Counted from the stretch's first letter, positions 36,099 to 45,566 are shown. The stretch is DNA of 64,000 bases from Paenibacillus dendritiformis (GCF_945605565.1 NZ_OX216966.1:2410001-2474000), one strand, 5' to 3'. A program made the numbers and translations. Notes: generated by a model not told the origin, from the letters alone.

Positions 36099-36476
36099 AT
36101 GAGAAAGATGAAGAAGCTGCCTGATGCGGAATTTGACATTATGAGGGTCGTCTGGGCGAATGAACCGCCGATAACGACCGCCATGATTATGGAACAACTC
36201 GGTAATGAACGCCAATGGAAGGCTCCTACCGTCATTTCCCTGATGATGCGTTTGGTTGAACGGGGGTTTTTGCAGACGGAAAAGGAAGGGAAGGAACGCA
36301 CGTATTATCCGCTCATACGCAAAGAAGATTATCTGGCCTTAGAAACGAAACATTTTATGAAGCAGTATCACGAAAATTCATTTTTAAGCTTTGTTAATAC
36401 CTTGTACAACGGGAAGCAGCTTTCGGAAAAAGAGCTGGATGAATTGTTGAAATGGGCCAAGGAACGGAGGGAGTAG
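36099..36476 (+). CDS. BlaI/MecI/CopY-family repressor
   Basis: 125 residues. Winged helix with the family opening LPDAEFDIMRVVWANEPPIT, the recognition helix WKAPTVISLMMRLVERGFL and wing KEGKERTYYPLI. The C-terminal half is the dimerisation helix pair where M56 proteases cut related repressors. The stop is three bases before the BlaR1-like gene. It should bind the ACA-N2-TGT sites upstream and control the whole run to 44.2 kb. Confidence 0.9.
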   Translation: MRKMKKLPDAEFDIMRVVWANEPPITTAMIMEQLGNERQWKAPTVISLMMRLVERGFLQTEKEGKERTYYPLIRKEDYLALETKHFMKQYHENSFLSFVNTLYNGKQLSEKELDELLKWAKERRE

Positions 36477-36479
36477 CCG

Positions 36480-37685
36480 GTGCAGAGATTTATGATTGCA
36501 TTGTTGGAATGTTCGATTACGATGTCCGTCATTGCCCTTCTATATATGACGATTACGCCGCTGCTTGCGAAGACATTTACGGCAAAAGGATGTTACTATG
36601 CATGGCTGGTCATCATACTCGGATTCATTATTCCGTTCCGGCTTCATCCGCAAGCGGCGGCCATTCGTCTCGATACGCTGCTGCCTGCGCTGAAGATGGC
36701 GGACAGCGGCTCTGCCCGCCAAGCCGTGTCCGCAGCGGCGGCTTCATCAGCTATTCCGTGGCCGGCCGTCGCTGGCGGACTGTGGCTTGCAGGAGTTGTT
36801 GTTTTTCTGGGCTATCACGCCATTCGGCACCGGCGCTTCCTGCAAATGGTGACACGGTGGAGCACGGAGATTCGCGACCGGCAAGCGCTCCATATCCTGC
36901 ATGATGTTCAAGCGAAGCTGGGAATAAGACAGCAAGTCGCTTTGCAAGCCTGTCCCGGCATTTCCAGTCCGATGCTGCTCGGCTTTGTCCGGCCAACCAT
37001 TTTGCTTCCATCCGACAACATTCCTTCAGATGAGCTTCCACTGATTTTTAAGCATGAGCTGGTACATTGGAAACGGAGAGATCTATGGTTTAAAGCACTC
37101 GTGTTCGTAGCCGCCGCCTTCCACTGGTTCAATCCAGTCGTCTACGTCATGGCAAGAGAAATCGCCCTCCAATGCGAGATCTCCTGTGACGAAGAAGTGG
37201 TCAAAAACACGGATATCGCCGGTCGGCAACAATATGTGGAAGCCATTATCGGGATGCTAAAAAAACAGTCCGTAGCGCAAACGGTATTTTCCACCAATTT
37301 TTATGGCAGCAAGCAGGGCTTGAAAAACAGGGTACTTTCCATTATGGATGCCAGAAGCAAAAAATGGGGGACGCCCATTGTGGCGCTCGTTATTGCAGCG
37401 ACGTTAAGCACGGGTACGGTGTTAACGCTGAGCGCGCCGTCATCCAATCCCGTCCAACTCGCGCCTCTATCCAAGGTGGAAGCGTGGCCAGGAGAGAAGC
37501 TTCCGGTGAATGATCAACCTGAATCAACGGCTCCAGTGCATCACCTCGAAGCAACTAAGGACGGACCTGCCTCTGAGCATGAGCTTCCTTCTAACAATGC
37601 CTCCCCACGATTAATCCAAGAGAATCAACAAGTGGATAAGGAGGGGCCGGCTGCTGAGGTACCCAAATTAATCAAAATCGAGTAA
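36480..37685 (+). CDS. BlaR1/MecR1-like M56 membrane metalloprotease
   Basis: 401 residues with four membrane segments and the zinc site HELVHWKRRD at about 192-201; the third ligand is in EISCDEEVV near 240. After the last membrane segment (about 300-323) only some 78 residues remain outside, Pro/Glu/Asn-rich and without the penicillin-binding SxxK domain of true BlaR1. It cannot sense beta-lactams in the known way; sensing may rest with the lipoproteins downstream. GTG start after GGAGGG. Expected action is cleavage of the BlaI-type repressor on signal. Confidence 0.85.
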   Translation: MQRFMIALLECSITMSVIALLYMTITPLLAKTFTAKGCYYAWLVIILGFIIPFRLHPQAAAIRLDTLLPALKMADSGSARQAVSAAAASSAIPWPAVAGGLWLAGVVVFLGYHAIRHRRFLQMVTRWSTEIRDRQALHILHDVQAKLGIRQQVALQACPGISSPMLLGFVRPTILLPSDNIPSDELPLIFKHELVHWKRRDLWFKALVFVAAAFHWFNPVVYVMAREIALQCEISCDEEVVKNTDIAGRQQYVEAIIGMLKKQSVAQTVFSTNFYGSKQGLKNRVLSIMDARSKKWGTPIVALVIAATLSTGTVLTLSAPSSNPVQLAPLSKVEAWPGEKLPVNDQPESTAPVHHLEATKDGPASEHELPSNNASPRLIQENQQVDKEGPAAEVPKLIKIE

Positions 37686-37767
37686 GGCTCCGGCAGAGCT
37701 AGGCATGCTCAGGAATTCAATTCTTTCTTAGTAAAATCGGCTGGAAATTTCGAAGGGGGATGACATT

Positions 37768-38835
37768 GTGAAAAAAGCATGGCTTTTCAGGTTAGTATCT
37801 TGTCTGCTCATCGTCATCGTGTTGGCAGCAGGCTGCTCCAATCCGAATCCTACACCAAATCCGGAAGCGGGTGAATCCAATGCCTCCGGCAACGCAAATC
37901 AGAATCCGTTTGAAGCGGGTAAAGAGGAAGGCGTGATATTGGGCAGTATCGGTCACGGGTTTGTCAATCCGGACTTAGATGAGAACGGGAAAATGCGTTC
38001 CTTGCGCTACGATGGCGGCGAGATACAAATTCCTTATTCCGTGAACGCTTCCGGAAAAGCCAAAAATGTCGGCTTTCTCGTATTTATAGACGGGATACCG
38101 CAGCCTTATAAGTTTAACACAACCGATGCGCCCTACGAATATATGCACATTTTTGAACTGGAGGAGGATGATAAAGACACGCCGTTCACATTCGTGTTCA
38201 CCCCGGTCACAGGCAAGAAGGGGGATACCCTGGGCATCAGCATCGCCAGCATGTACAATCCGGGCTTCATCCCGGATATGAAAGAGACGAGCTCGTACGG
38301 CGGCTATCACAGTACGCTGGAAGCGGGAGGAACCCTGTATTTTAACAAAGACGCGGATGCTCTTGATCCTTCCTCCATCCCGCAATATGAGTATGCAAGC
38401 CATGTCAGCCTGTCGACAGAACCGGTGACGAAGGAGCTGCTGGAAGCGCAAAGCGGCATGGAGGCCGTAGATATGGACACATTGGAGCAGCGCGTGTTTA
38501 GCGATTTGTATATTGACGGCGAGGTCAAGCGCGACAACGTTAAGGTCAATGACAGCGGAACCCTTCACGTCAGCTTCAAAATATTCGGCCATCCCGGAGT
38601 GCGGTATCGGAACACGTTATTTATCAATCATCAGGCGGTAACAAGCAAGGACGGAAGCTCCTTTGACACGGAACTCGCCAAGGGAGATGTGGCGGTAATC
38701 GACATGGATATTGATTTGGAAAAGCTGGACGATTTCAGCACGATTTATGTGGTGTCCGTTCCCGTGAATGCGGCCGATTTCCCCGATGATGTGGTTGTTT
38801 TGCAGAAGACCTTGTCCCTCTTGCTATACAAATGA
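37768..38835 (+). CDS. Lipoprotein of unknown function, first in the ABC locus
   Basis: 355 residues. Signal segment and lipobox (LLIVIVLAAGC), then an Asn/Pro-rich linker and a soluble domain of about 300 residues rich in beta-type sequence (VGFLVFIDGIPQPYKFNTTD, FTFVFTPVTGKKGDTLGISI). Two similar blocks, around 70-190 and 240-355, suggest a repeated Ig-like fold, which is inference. Start GTG after AAGGGGG. I do not recognise the family. It is likely anchored outside the membrane beside the ABC permeases. Confidence 0.72.
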   Translation: MKKAWLFRLVSCLLIVIVLAAGCSNPNPTPNPEAGESNASGNANQNPFEAGKEEGVILGSIGHGFVNPDLDENGKMRSLRYDGGEIQIPYSVNASGKAKNVGFLVFIDGIPQPYKFNTTDAPYEYMHIFELEEDDKDTPFTFVFTPVTGKKGDTLGISIASMYNPGFIPDMKETSSYGGYHSTLEAGGTLYFNKDADALDPSSIPQYEYASHVSLSTEPVTKELLEAQSGMEAVDMDTLEQRVFSDLYIDGEVKRDNVKVNDSGTLHVSFKIFGHPGVRYRNTLFINHQAVTSKDGSSFDTELAKGDVAVIDMDIDLEKLDDFSTIYVVSVPVNAADFPDDVVVLQKTLSLLLYK

Positions 38836-38858
38836 TTGGAGAAAAGGGTGACATGAAC

Positions 38859-40064
38859 ATGAAACGGTTGAGCGTCATAATGGCCTTATTCGTACTGCTA
38901 ACTGCAGGATGCTTGCAATTCAATTCCAGCGGCGCAAATCCAAATAAGCCGGTTCAACCCGATGATCCGGCCTCCCGGACGGAAAGCAAGGGCGGGGGCG
39001 GTGCTGCGGAGCCGAGCGTTGTGTCAGACTTGAACTTGGAGAATATAGAAGGCGGCATCAAAAATATCTATTACGCGCACGGCAATCAGGTTCTCATTTC
39101 GGCTGATCAACTCTATTTATATGATTTGGGAGCCCGGAAGATCGCAGCGTCAGCTCCGCAGCCCGCCTTCGAACGGGAAAATTATTGGGTTATTGAAAAC
39201 GGCTACGCGGCAGTGAGAGAAACATTGGTCAGCGGTGATCGCGGGGGCCTCGTCATGACGAATGGCGCGAACCAGTATCATTGCATCTTGTACGATGCGA
39301 ACTTGCAGCCGATCTCCGAGTTCGATCTCGATTCATTACTGGAAGGCGATGAAATGATTTTATCGTTTGAAGCGATTGCGGTGTCAGCCGATGGAAGTCA
39401 GGTTGCCTATGCCACATCTGCCGGACTGTATCTCTATGATTGGAAAGCGGAAAAAAAGACAACGATTATCGATTTGGCATCGGATGACGCGGCGCCGCGT
39501 TCCGGCATAGTTGCTTTGGAGCAAATCGGATTTACCGATCAGGACAAGCGACTTGCGTTCAAGGCGCAAAGCTTGGATATCCCGGCCGTTCCGGGCAAGC
39601 CTTCCTTCGACACCTGCGGAATCGTCAATACGGATGGATCCGGACTATCGAATCAGACATTTGACAATTACACCTGCAAGGAACTAACGGCTTACAATAA
39701 GCATCTGTTTTTGGCCGAAGATTTTACGACGGCTACCGGAAAAATGTTGGTGATGGATGCGCTAAGCGGGAAGACGAAGCTGATTACGCTGAACGAAAAA
39801 AAGGAAAGCGGAAACATTGCGGGCTCTAGCTCCGGACGCTATTTCGCGGCGCCGGTGTCGGATGGATCGGGCTGGAGAATTCGAATTTACAACACGGACA
39901 CAGGCGCTGTAGAGGCGGAGCAGCTCATCTCCAGTGAAGGCGAGGAGCTGTATATGGCCAATGAACCGATCATCAAGTTGGTGGACGAGACCAGGACTTG
40001 TATCGTGTTACTGGGATCGAAGCAGGCCGAGATTGATACGAAAATGGTGGTCAGTCAGTTTTAA
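38859..40064 (+). CDS. Lipoprotein with propeller-like repeats
   Basis: About 401 residues. Lipobox LLTAGC, a polar linker, then repeated short blocks typical of a beta-propeller: NQVLISADQLYLYDLGARKI, VAYATSAGLYLYDWKAEKKT, ISSEGEELYMANEPIIKL. ATG 38859 sits eight bases after AAAGGGTG; ATG 38853 is also possible. It lies 23 bases after the previous lipoprotein gene. Its layout resembles the C-terminal part of the fused permease at 42214-44259. Function unknown. Confidence 0.72.
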   Translation: MKRLSVIMALFVLLTAGCLQFNSSGANPNKPVQPDDPASRTESKGGGGAAEPSVVSDLNLENIEGGIKNIYYAHGNQVLISADQLYLYDLGARKIAASAPQPAFERENYWVIENGYAAVRETLVSGDRGGLVMTNGANQYHCILYDANLQPISEFDLDSLLEGDEMILSFEAIAVSADGSQVAYATSAGLYLYDWKAEKKTTIIDLASDDAAPRSGIVALEQIGFTDQDKRLAFKAQSLDIPAVPGKPSFDTCGIVNTDGSGLSNQTFDNYTCKELTAYNKHLFLAEDFTTATGKMLVMDALSGKTKLITLNEKKESGNIAGSSSGRYFAAPVSDGSGWRIRIYNTDTGAVEAEQLISSEGEELYMANEPIIKLVDETRTCIVLLGSKQAEIDTKMVVSQF

Positions 40065-40131
40065 ATGGAAAGCGGGCGCTTTCTTTGTCATCCCAAAGAA
40101 AGCTCCTTACTTCTATGGGAGGGGCCGATTT

Positions 40132-41004
40132 GTGAAAGTAACATTTAAAGAAATTTCAAAGCAGTATAAAGGCAAATATGCATTGAAAGATTTCACCTCA
40201 GAGCTGGAGAACGGCGTTTACGGGCTCCTCGGAACGAACGGCGCGGGGAAAACGACGCTGATTAATATTTTTGTCGGCATTTTACAAAGCGATCAAGGGC
40301 AGGTCTTGATCAATGATGTGGATGTCAGGAGCATGGGGATCAACTTTTTATCCCATATCGGATATTTGCCTCAGTACCCGCAATTCTACAAAAATTTTGA
40401 GGTGATGGAGTTTTTACGATATATGTGCGTGCTCAAAAACATCCCCAAGCAAGAAGGCGAAAAAAGAGCGAAGGAATTGCTGGATATCGTAAATTTAAGC
40501 AGCGCCTCCACCAAAAAAATCGGGGCTTTATCCGGAGGAATGCGCCAGCGCGTCGGTATCGCGCAGGCTATGCTCAATAATCCCGATATCTTAATTCTGG
40601 ATGAACCGACAGCCGGCCTTGACCCGCAAGAAAGAATCCGTTTCCGGAATCTGATTACCAAATTTTCCGAGAACCGAATAGTCTTGTTGGCCACGCATAT
40701 CGTGTCCGATATTGAATTTATCGCCAACCAGGTCATTCTGCTCAAGGACGGGCAGCTTTTGAAGCAGGATACGCCAGCGGCGCTTGCGGAGGGAATCGAG
40801 GGGAAGGTATGGTCGGTTACGGCCACGGATGCGACGATCGATGAGAAGCTGACACGGCTTAAGATCAGCAATATGATGCGGGAGCGTGACGAAATTCATT
40901 TACGGGTCATTGCCGATGAACAACCGGATGACCATGCCGTTAATGTACAAGCCAATTTGGAGGATGTCTTTTTGTACTATTTCGGAGAGGGCGAACAATG
41001 GTAA
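40132..41004 (+). CDS. ABC transporter ATP-binding protein
   Basis: 290 residues. Walker A GTNGAGKTTL, signature LSGGMRQRVGIAQAM, Walker B ILILDEPTAGLDP and the His switch LATHIVSD. The C-terminal 80 residues are the usual tail of DrrA/CcmA-type exporters. Start GTG 40132 after GGGAGGGG. It overlaps the next permease gene by seven bases, showing translational coupling. Confidence 0.9.
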   Translation: MKVTFKEISKQYKGKYALKDFTSELENGVYGLLGTNGAGKTTLINIFVGILQSDQGQVLINDVDVRSMGINFLSHIGYLPQYPQFYKNFEVMEFLRYMCVLKNIPKQEGEKRAKELLDIVNLSSASTKKIGALSGGMRQRVGIAQAMLNNPDILILDEPTAGLDPQERIRFRNLITKFSENRIVLLATHIVSDIEFIANQVILLKDGQLLKQDTPAALAEGIEGKVWSVTATDATIDEKLTRLKISNMMRERDEIHLRVIADEQPDDHAVNVQANLEDVFLYYFGEGEQW

Positions 41005-42233
41005 AATTAATTCTTTTTGAATGCCGCAAGCATTTTCTCAAAACGTCTATTATTGTGGCGGTGCTTCTCTTCTCCATACTGAGTGTGGTTAAAATATACA
41101 GCATCTATGATGCCAACTCGCTGCTGTCCCCAACGTCCGATCCGGAGTGGAAGGGTCTCTATTGGGAGATGTATAAGGACTTCGGAGGAACAATCACGAA
41201 CGAAAAAATCGGGAAGCTGATGTCCATTTATCGGCCTCTTGAGAACCAAACCGCCGATCGCACCGCCAGCAAGACGACCGACAATCCCAATACGTATACG
41301 GGAAATGTGTATCGGGATTACTATTTCTTCCGCTGGTGCTTCGTCAATCCGATGGAGTATGCCTACAACTACAAAAGGTTGGCCAATGACGTCGTAACCG
41401 CCGCCAAGGATAATATGGAATTTTATAAAGAGGTCGGTAATGAATACGAGTACCGCAAAAACGCGGCCATTGTGGAACGGTTTGCAGGCCGAGCGATAAC
41501 GGATTTTTCCTATACGGAAATGTATCAATACTATACTCATTATGATTTTTCCGCGTTTTTAGTGCTTTTGCTTTGCCTGTACGGCATAGTGAACGTCTTT
41601 GTATCCGAAAAGGAAACGGAGATGGACGCCCTGTTATTGACCGCCCAATCCGGCGGGACCAGAACGGTTATGGCAAAAATCTTTGCGACAGCCATCTTTG
41701 TATGCAGCGTTTGTTTCTGGTTCTGGCTGCTTGATTTTGCGGCATTTTCGGTTATTTTTGGCTCGTGGGAAGGTGCCTTCTCCCCTCTGTACGCCATTGA
41801 AAATTTCGCGAATACTCCGTTGAACGTAAGCCTCGGGCAATACGCGCTGCTATCCGGCATGGTGAAAACAGCGGGAATGCTAGTGCTTGGATTCGCGTTT
41901 TTGCTGGTCTCCTGCCTTTTTAAAAATGCGTTATTGCCTTACATGATTAGCCTGTTCGCTGCCTTTGGCTGCATCTATATGCAGGAGGCGTACATGGGCT
42001 CCGGGCATGTTCTGTTCAAAATTGTTAATCCGTTTATGCTGGTGGTGAATCGGGAATTGTTTCGCAACACGGAGTTTGTCAATCTGTTCGGCTTTCCCAT
42101 GCTAAGTTTTGTTCCGGCCCTGCTGATTGCTGCAGCCTGGGGGGCGATATGTGTGGCAGGCATAGCGATTGTGGTCAGGAAGAACGCGTTCTGCAGACAA
42201 GGGGGGAGACAGCGTGTCATTATTGATCTATGA
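40998..42233 (+). CDS. ABC-2 type permease with large extracytoplasmic loop
   Basis: 411 residues. Membrane segment 1 (SIIVAVLLFSILSVVKIYSI) is followed by about 150 residues of predicted outside domain, then five more segments (FSAFLVLLLCLYGIVNVFVS, AIFVCSVCFWFWLLDFAAFS, LVLGFAFLLVSCLFKNALL and two others). This is the ABC-2 layout. It pairs with the ATPase before it and the fused permease after it, whose start lies inside this gene. Confidence 0.85.
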   Translation: MVKLILFECRKHFLKTSIIVAVLLFSILSVVKIYSIYDANSLLSPTSDPEWKGLYWEMYKDFGGTITNEKIGKLMSIYRPLENQTADRTASKTTDNPNTYTGNVYRDYYFFRWCFVNPMEYAYNYKRLANDVVTAAKDNMEFYKEVGNEYEYRKNAAIVERFAGRAITDFSYTEMYQYYTHYDFSAFLVLLLCLYGIVNVFVSEKETEMDALLLTAQSGGTRTVMAKIFATAIFVCSVCFWFWLLDFAAFSVIFGSWEGAFSPLYAIENFANTPLNVSLGQYALLSGMVKTAGMLVLGFAFLLVSCLFKNALLPYMISLFAAFGCIYMQEAYMGSGHVLFKIVNPFMLVVNRELFRNTEFVNLFGFPMLSFVPALLIAAAWGAICVAGIAIVVRKNAFCRQGGRQRVIIDL

Positions 42234-44259
42234 GATGAAAAAGATGTTTGTCCATCAAAAGGGCTTATTATTCATCGGCCTGTTTTTCGTCTTCAGCATT
42301 TCGTCCCTGATCGTCTTTGACACGCCCTCCAACCAGGATATCGAGATGAACTCCGGGCCGTATTCTTTCTACCTGGATCAAGTCAATGGCCCGTACTCGG
42401 AGGACACGGAACGGTTCTTCGCCAACGAATCCAAAAAAATATCCGATGCCAATATCGCGCTGCGCAAAGCATACGATAATTGGTATGACGGGAAGATATC
42501 AGAGCAAGAATTTCAGGCGGTATCCGCTCGGCTGGAGCAAATCGTGCAAAATGAACGAGGCTTTAAACTGATTTATGACCAATTTGCCTATATCCGCGAA
42601 CACCCGGACAACCGGTATTTTCTATACACGAACGGCTGGGACGGGCTGTTAGCGAACGACAGTCTCGATTTATTATTTCTTGCCTTGCTGCTGGTGCTCG
42701 TGACTCCGGTATTCTGTTACGAGTTCGACAGCAAGATGGATCCCCTCATCCTCACCGTGCAAAAAGGGACAAGGACTCAGGCCATCGTCAAAATAGGTCT
42801 GGTGTCCGTGACCGTTATCATTCTATGCCTGTTGATTTCCGGCTTGCGATACTGGTTTTTCGACCTAAAATATGGCCTGGAGAACGGGAGTTATCCGCTG
42901 CAAAGCCTGTCATACTTTGGAACATCGACAAAAAACATCTCGTTACTCGGCACTTTTCTGTCGGTGACGGCATGTAAAATATTCGGCAATCTCAGTTTTT
43001 CGATGCTGATCATGTTTGTCGCGGTGTGCATTAAAAAATATGCGCTAACCCTGTTTGCCTGTACCGCCCTGATTCTGCTCCCCTATTACGGATTCAGCCT
43101 GGAATCCTCCAAATATTTTGTGCCGGGGCCGCTCGGGTTTATGGTTGCGACCGGTTATTTCCGGGGCAATGAATATCATCATAATATATTTACAGATCAG
43201 ATGGACGCCGTGTTCCGGGAAGTCTCCGGCCCGTCCTGGCTTATCTTGTTCGCCGTCACGTTGTGCCTCAGCCTCGGGATGTTGATCGTAATCCTGGTCC
43301 GGCACATGAATGTATGGGGCGCAAGTCACCGGCGCCATTGGGCGAGGCCGCTTGGTCTTTTGCTTATCCTTTGCTTTGGCGTATCCGGCCTTGCCGGCTG
43401 TGTCCCGAAGGAGAACGCGGACAACTATGATATTTACAATTGGTCTTCCCGGCGAGCTTTTGAGAATGAGCATTTTCGGTTTTATGTAGATGATACGGAT
43501 CTGAATGATAGCCGAATCGTATTCGAGGATAAAGAAACCGGCGAGACAAGAAACTTAATCCGCAACCCGCTGCAATCCTTAACCAAGGCCGAGGATAGTA
43601 TTTATGGCAACGGTCCTCTTGTCTACTATATGAAATATGATTACGACAAGTCTCAATTTCGGGAAGCTGTTGACAGACTGTCCATTATCGAAGTTGATAC
43701 CTCGACCTTCAATGAGAGAATTGTGTTTGAAAAGAATGTAAACACGGAAAAAAGCAATTTTTTGGGGCTCGTTCACGCGGATGAGAGCGATTTGCGCTTT
43801 TTTAACACGGTAAGCTCTTTCTTTCTGGATAACGATAGCATCTACTTTATTGGCCAGAACGAGATAAGGAGGGTCAATGCTTCCACAGGGCGCTCGAATG
43901 TCATCATCCGGTTTCCGGTCTTACGAAGCGCCGCTTTTGACGGCCGCAATATTTATTATGTGAATGAGAAATCCGAGGTGGCGAAGTACGACACGAAGAC
44001 GGATACGGAAACGGTTCTTCCTGATATTATCACGGAACATTTCGAGTTGACCGACACAGAACTGCTTTTTTTGAATCGCAAGGATCAACAAAAAATCTAT
44101 GCCATGAGTTTGAGCGATTCGGCAATCCGCAAAATAACGGATAAATCGGCGCTGGATTTTACTTGTGACGATCAATATATTTTCTATGTCAATAAGGCGG
44201 ATCTGAAAAAATACCGTATAGACCGGGATGGGCGCAATGACTCGCTGCTCTTGGATTAG
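42214..44259 (+). CDS. ABC-2 permease fused to a propeller-like lipoprotein through an internal lipobox
   Basis: 681 residues, start GTG 42214 after GGGGGGAGAC. Residues 1-370 repeat the layout of the previous permease: one membrane segment, an outside domain, then about five more. After the last of these comes a basic stretch (SHRRHWAR) and a hydrophobic run ending LCFGVSGLAGC, with Cys at residue 396. That run is built exactly like a lipoprotein signal. Residues 397-681 are polar with propeller-like repeats (FFLDNDSIYFIGQNEIRRVN, AFDGRNIYYVNEKSEVAKYD). Either the domain stays attached, or signal peptidase II cuts before Cys396 and releases a separate lipoprotein. Confidence 0.82.
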   Translation: MSLLIYEMKKMFVHQKGLLFIGLFFVFSISSLIVFDTPSNQDIEMNSGPYSFYLDQVNGPYSEDTERFFANESKKISDANIALRKAYDNWYDGKISEQEFQAVSARLEQIVQNERGFKLIYDQFAYIREHPDNRYFLYTNGWDGLLANDSLDLLFLALLLVLVTPVFCYEFDSKMDPLILTVQKGTRTQAIVKIGLVSVTVIILCLLISGLRYWFFDLKYGLENGSYPLQSLSYFGTSTKNISLLGTFLSVTACKIFGNLSFSMLIMFVAVCIKKYALTLFACTALILLPYYGFSLESSKYFVPGPLGFMVATGYFRGNEYHHNIFTDQMDAVFREVSGPSWLILFAVTLCLSLGMLIVILVRHMNVWGASHRRHWARPLGLLLILCFGVSGLAGCVPKENADNYDIYNWSSRRAFENEHFRFYVDDTDLNDSRIVFEDKETGETRNLIRNPLQSLTKAEDSIYGNGPLVYYMKYDYDKSQFREAVDRLSIIEVDTSTFNERIVFEKNVNTEKSNFLGLVHADESDLRFFNTVSSFFLDNDSIYFIGQNEIRRVNASTGRSNVIIRFPVLRSAAFDGRNIYYVNEKSEVAKYDTKTDTETVLPDIITEHFELTDTELLFLNRKDQQKIYAMSLSDSAIRKITDKSALDFTCDDQYIFYVNKADLKKYRIDRDGRNDSLLLD

Positions 44260-44264
44260 CTTGG

Positions 44265-44316
44265 ACTGAACGATGTTCAGTATGCTACAATCCCCCTAAC
44301 TGAACTGAATTCAGTT
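44265..44316. promoter_or_regulatory. Two operator palindromes before the TetR gene
   Basis: ACTGAAC-GAT-GTTCAGT (44265-44281) and AACTGAATTCAGTT (44303-44316) are perfect inverted repeats sharing ACTGAA/TTCAGT arms. They flank the likely -10 region of the TetR gene, pointing to autoregulation. Confidence 0.7.
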
Positions 44317-44330
44317 GGGAGGATTTTTTT

Positions 44331-44921
44331 ATGTCAAGGACGAAAAAACCGCCGGAAGAACGGCGTCAACAACTTTTGGATATCGGGATTGAATTGTTTT
44401 TGCACAATGGAGTTGCAGGCGTATCGGTGCAAGATATTGTGCGGGAAGCCGGAGTTGCGACAGGGCTTTTCTATTACTATTTCAAGTCGAAAGAGGTTTT
44501 CCTGGATGAGGCTGTGGAAAGCTATGTCGTGGGGCAAATACAGCAATATCAAGCCCTGCTGCAATGCGAAGAATTGACGCGGCTTGGGCGGCTTCAACGG
44601 CTTGTGGACGAATTTGTCACCTCCATGGATCAAACGGCGCAGGTCATCCGTGAGAATGCGGTCACAGGCCCGCAGCATCGCATGATTGTGGAGGCTATGC
44701 TGCACAAACTATCCCCGGAGCTGGAAGCGTTCATTCGGCGAGGATGCGATGAGGGGATTTTCCATGTGTTGCATCATGCCGTCACGGCGCAATTTCTGCT
44801 TCATGGGCTAGCGGGGGTATTCCACATGGGGAGGAATGAGGATGCCCATCAGACTCGTCAAGCGGAAATGGAACGGCTGATTTCTGGGGCGTTAGGCATC
44901 AGCCAAGGGGGGAGCAGGTAA
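44331..44921 (+). CDS. TetR-family repressor
   Basis: 196 residues. Helix-turn-helix GVAGVSVQDIVREAGVATGL then FYYYFKSKEVFLDEAV. The remainder is an all-helical ligand domain. GGGAGGATTTTTTT precedes the ATG. The stop overlaps the next start (TAATG), tying it to the broken hydrolase gene, which may have been its target operon. Two upstream palindromes are likely its own sites. Confidence 0.87.
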   Translation: MSRTKKPPEERRQQLLDIGIELFLHNGVAGVSVQDIVREAGVATGLFYYYFKSKEVFLDEAVESYVVGQIQQYQALLQCEELTRLGRLQRLVDEFVTSMDQTAQVIRENAVTGPQHRMIVEAMLHKLSPELEAFIRRGCDEGIFHVLHHAVTAQFLLHGLAGVFHMGRNEDAHQTRQAEMERLISGALGISQGGSR

Positions 44922-45518
44922 TGCCGTATATTCCACTGCATCCGATGAAACAGTTTGATTTTCAAATCAACCGGATATTAACCTATGGGGAAGAAGCCTG
45001 CGACTTCAACGAGATCAAAGGCGCCGTTCCGCAGATCGTTGATCTGGACTCCTGGTATCGGGTCTGGCTCAGTCTGAGAAATCGATTCATCACTTCCGCA
45101 GCGTGATGGATCAAGATGAAAGCTTGCGGGTTGAATACGTTCCTTACCAGCACACTCATCGATGAAAACGTTTATTTTTGAAGCGGAAAACCCGCTGGGG
45201 AACATCGTTATATTTGGCGGATACGATTCCTTCATCGAAGAATTCTATTTGGCGGTAAAGGAACTTGTGAAGAGCGGGTATACTATTTACCTTTTCGAAG
45301 GGCCGGGACAAGGCGAAACGCTAAAAAAGGGACTCACCTTTGAACCGCATTGGGAAAAGCCGGTGAGCGGGATATTGGATTATTTCGAGCTGGAGGATGT
45401 ATGCTTGCTTGGCGTGTCATGGGGCGGCTATTTGGCGCTTCGCGCCGCGGCTTTTGAGCGGAGAATTGCGAAAGCGGTTGCCTACGATGTGCTTTATGAC
45501 GGGTTTGACTGTTCTTAA
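44921..45518 (+). pseudogene. Alpha/beta hydrolase, frameshifted and truncated
   Basis: The first part (HPMKQFDFQINRILTYGEEA) runs to a stop at 45106. An overlapping frame carries SIHHFRSVMDQDESLRVEYV and stops near 45166. A third frame from about 45162 has the fold core (NIVIFGGYDSFIEEFY, LFEGPGQGETLKKG) and the nucleophile elbow LGVSWGGYLALRAA. It then ends after YDGFDCS with no catalytic His. Two frameshifts and a lost 3' end are needed to explain it, so it is dead. Confidence 0.82.
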
Positions 45519-45566
45519 GAGTTTTTGCATGTAGCGGATTATTTTTTGCCAATGCGTGATCGCGAT

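Noticed and set aside
36099..37685. Beta-lactam resistance regulators blaI/blaR1
   Set aside because: The protease lacks the penicillin-binding domain and no beta-lactamase or PBP2a gene is near.
39934..40131. N-terminal extension of the ATPase gene
   Set aside because: It overlaps the lipoprotein gene in another frame; the GTG at 40132 has a strong ribosome site.
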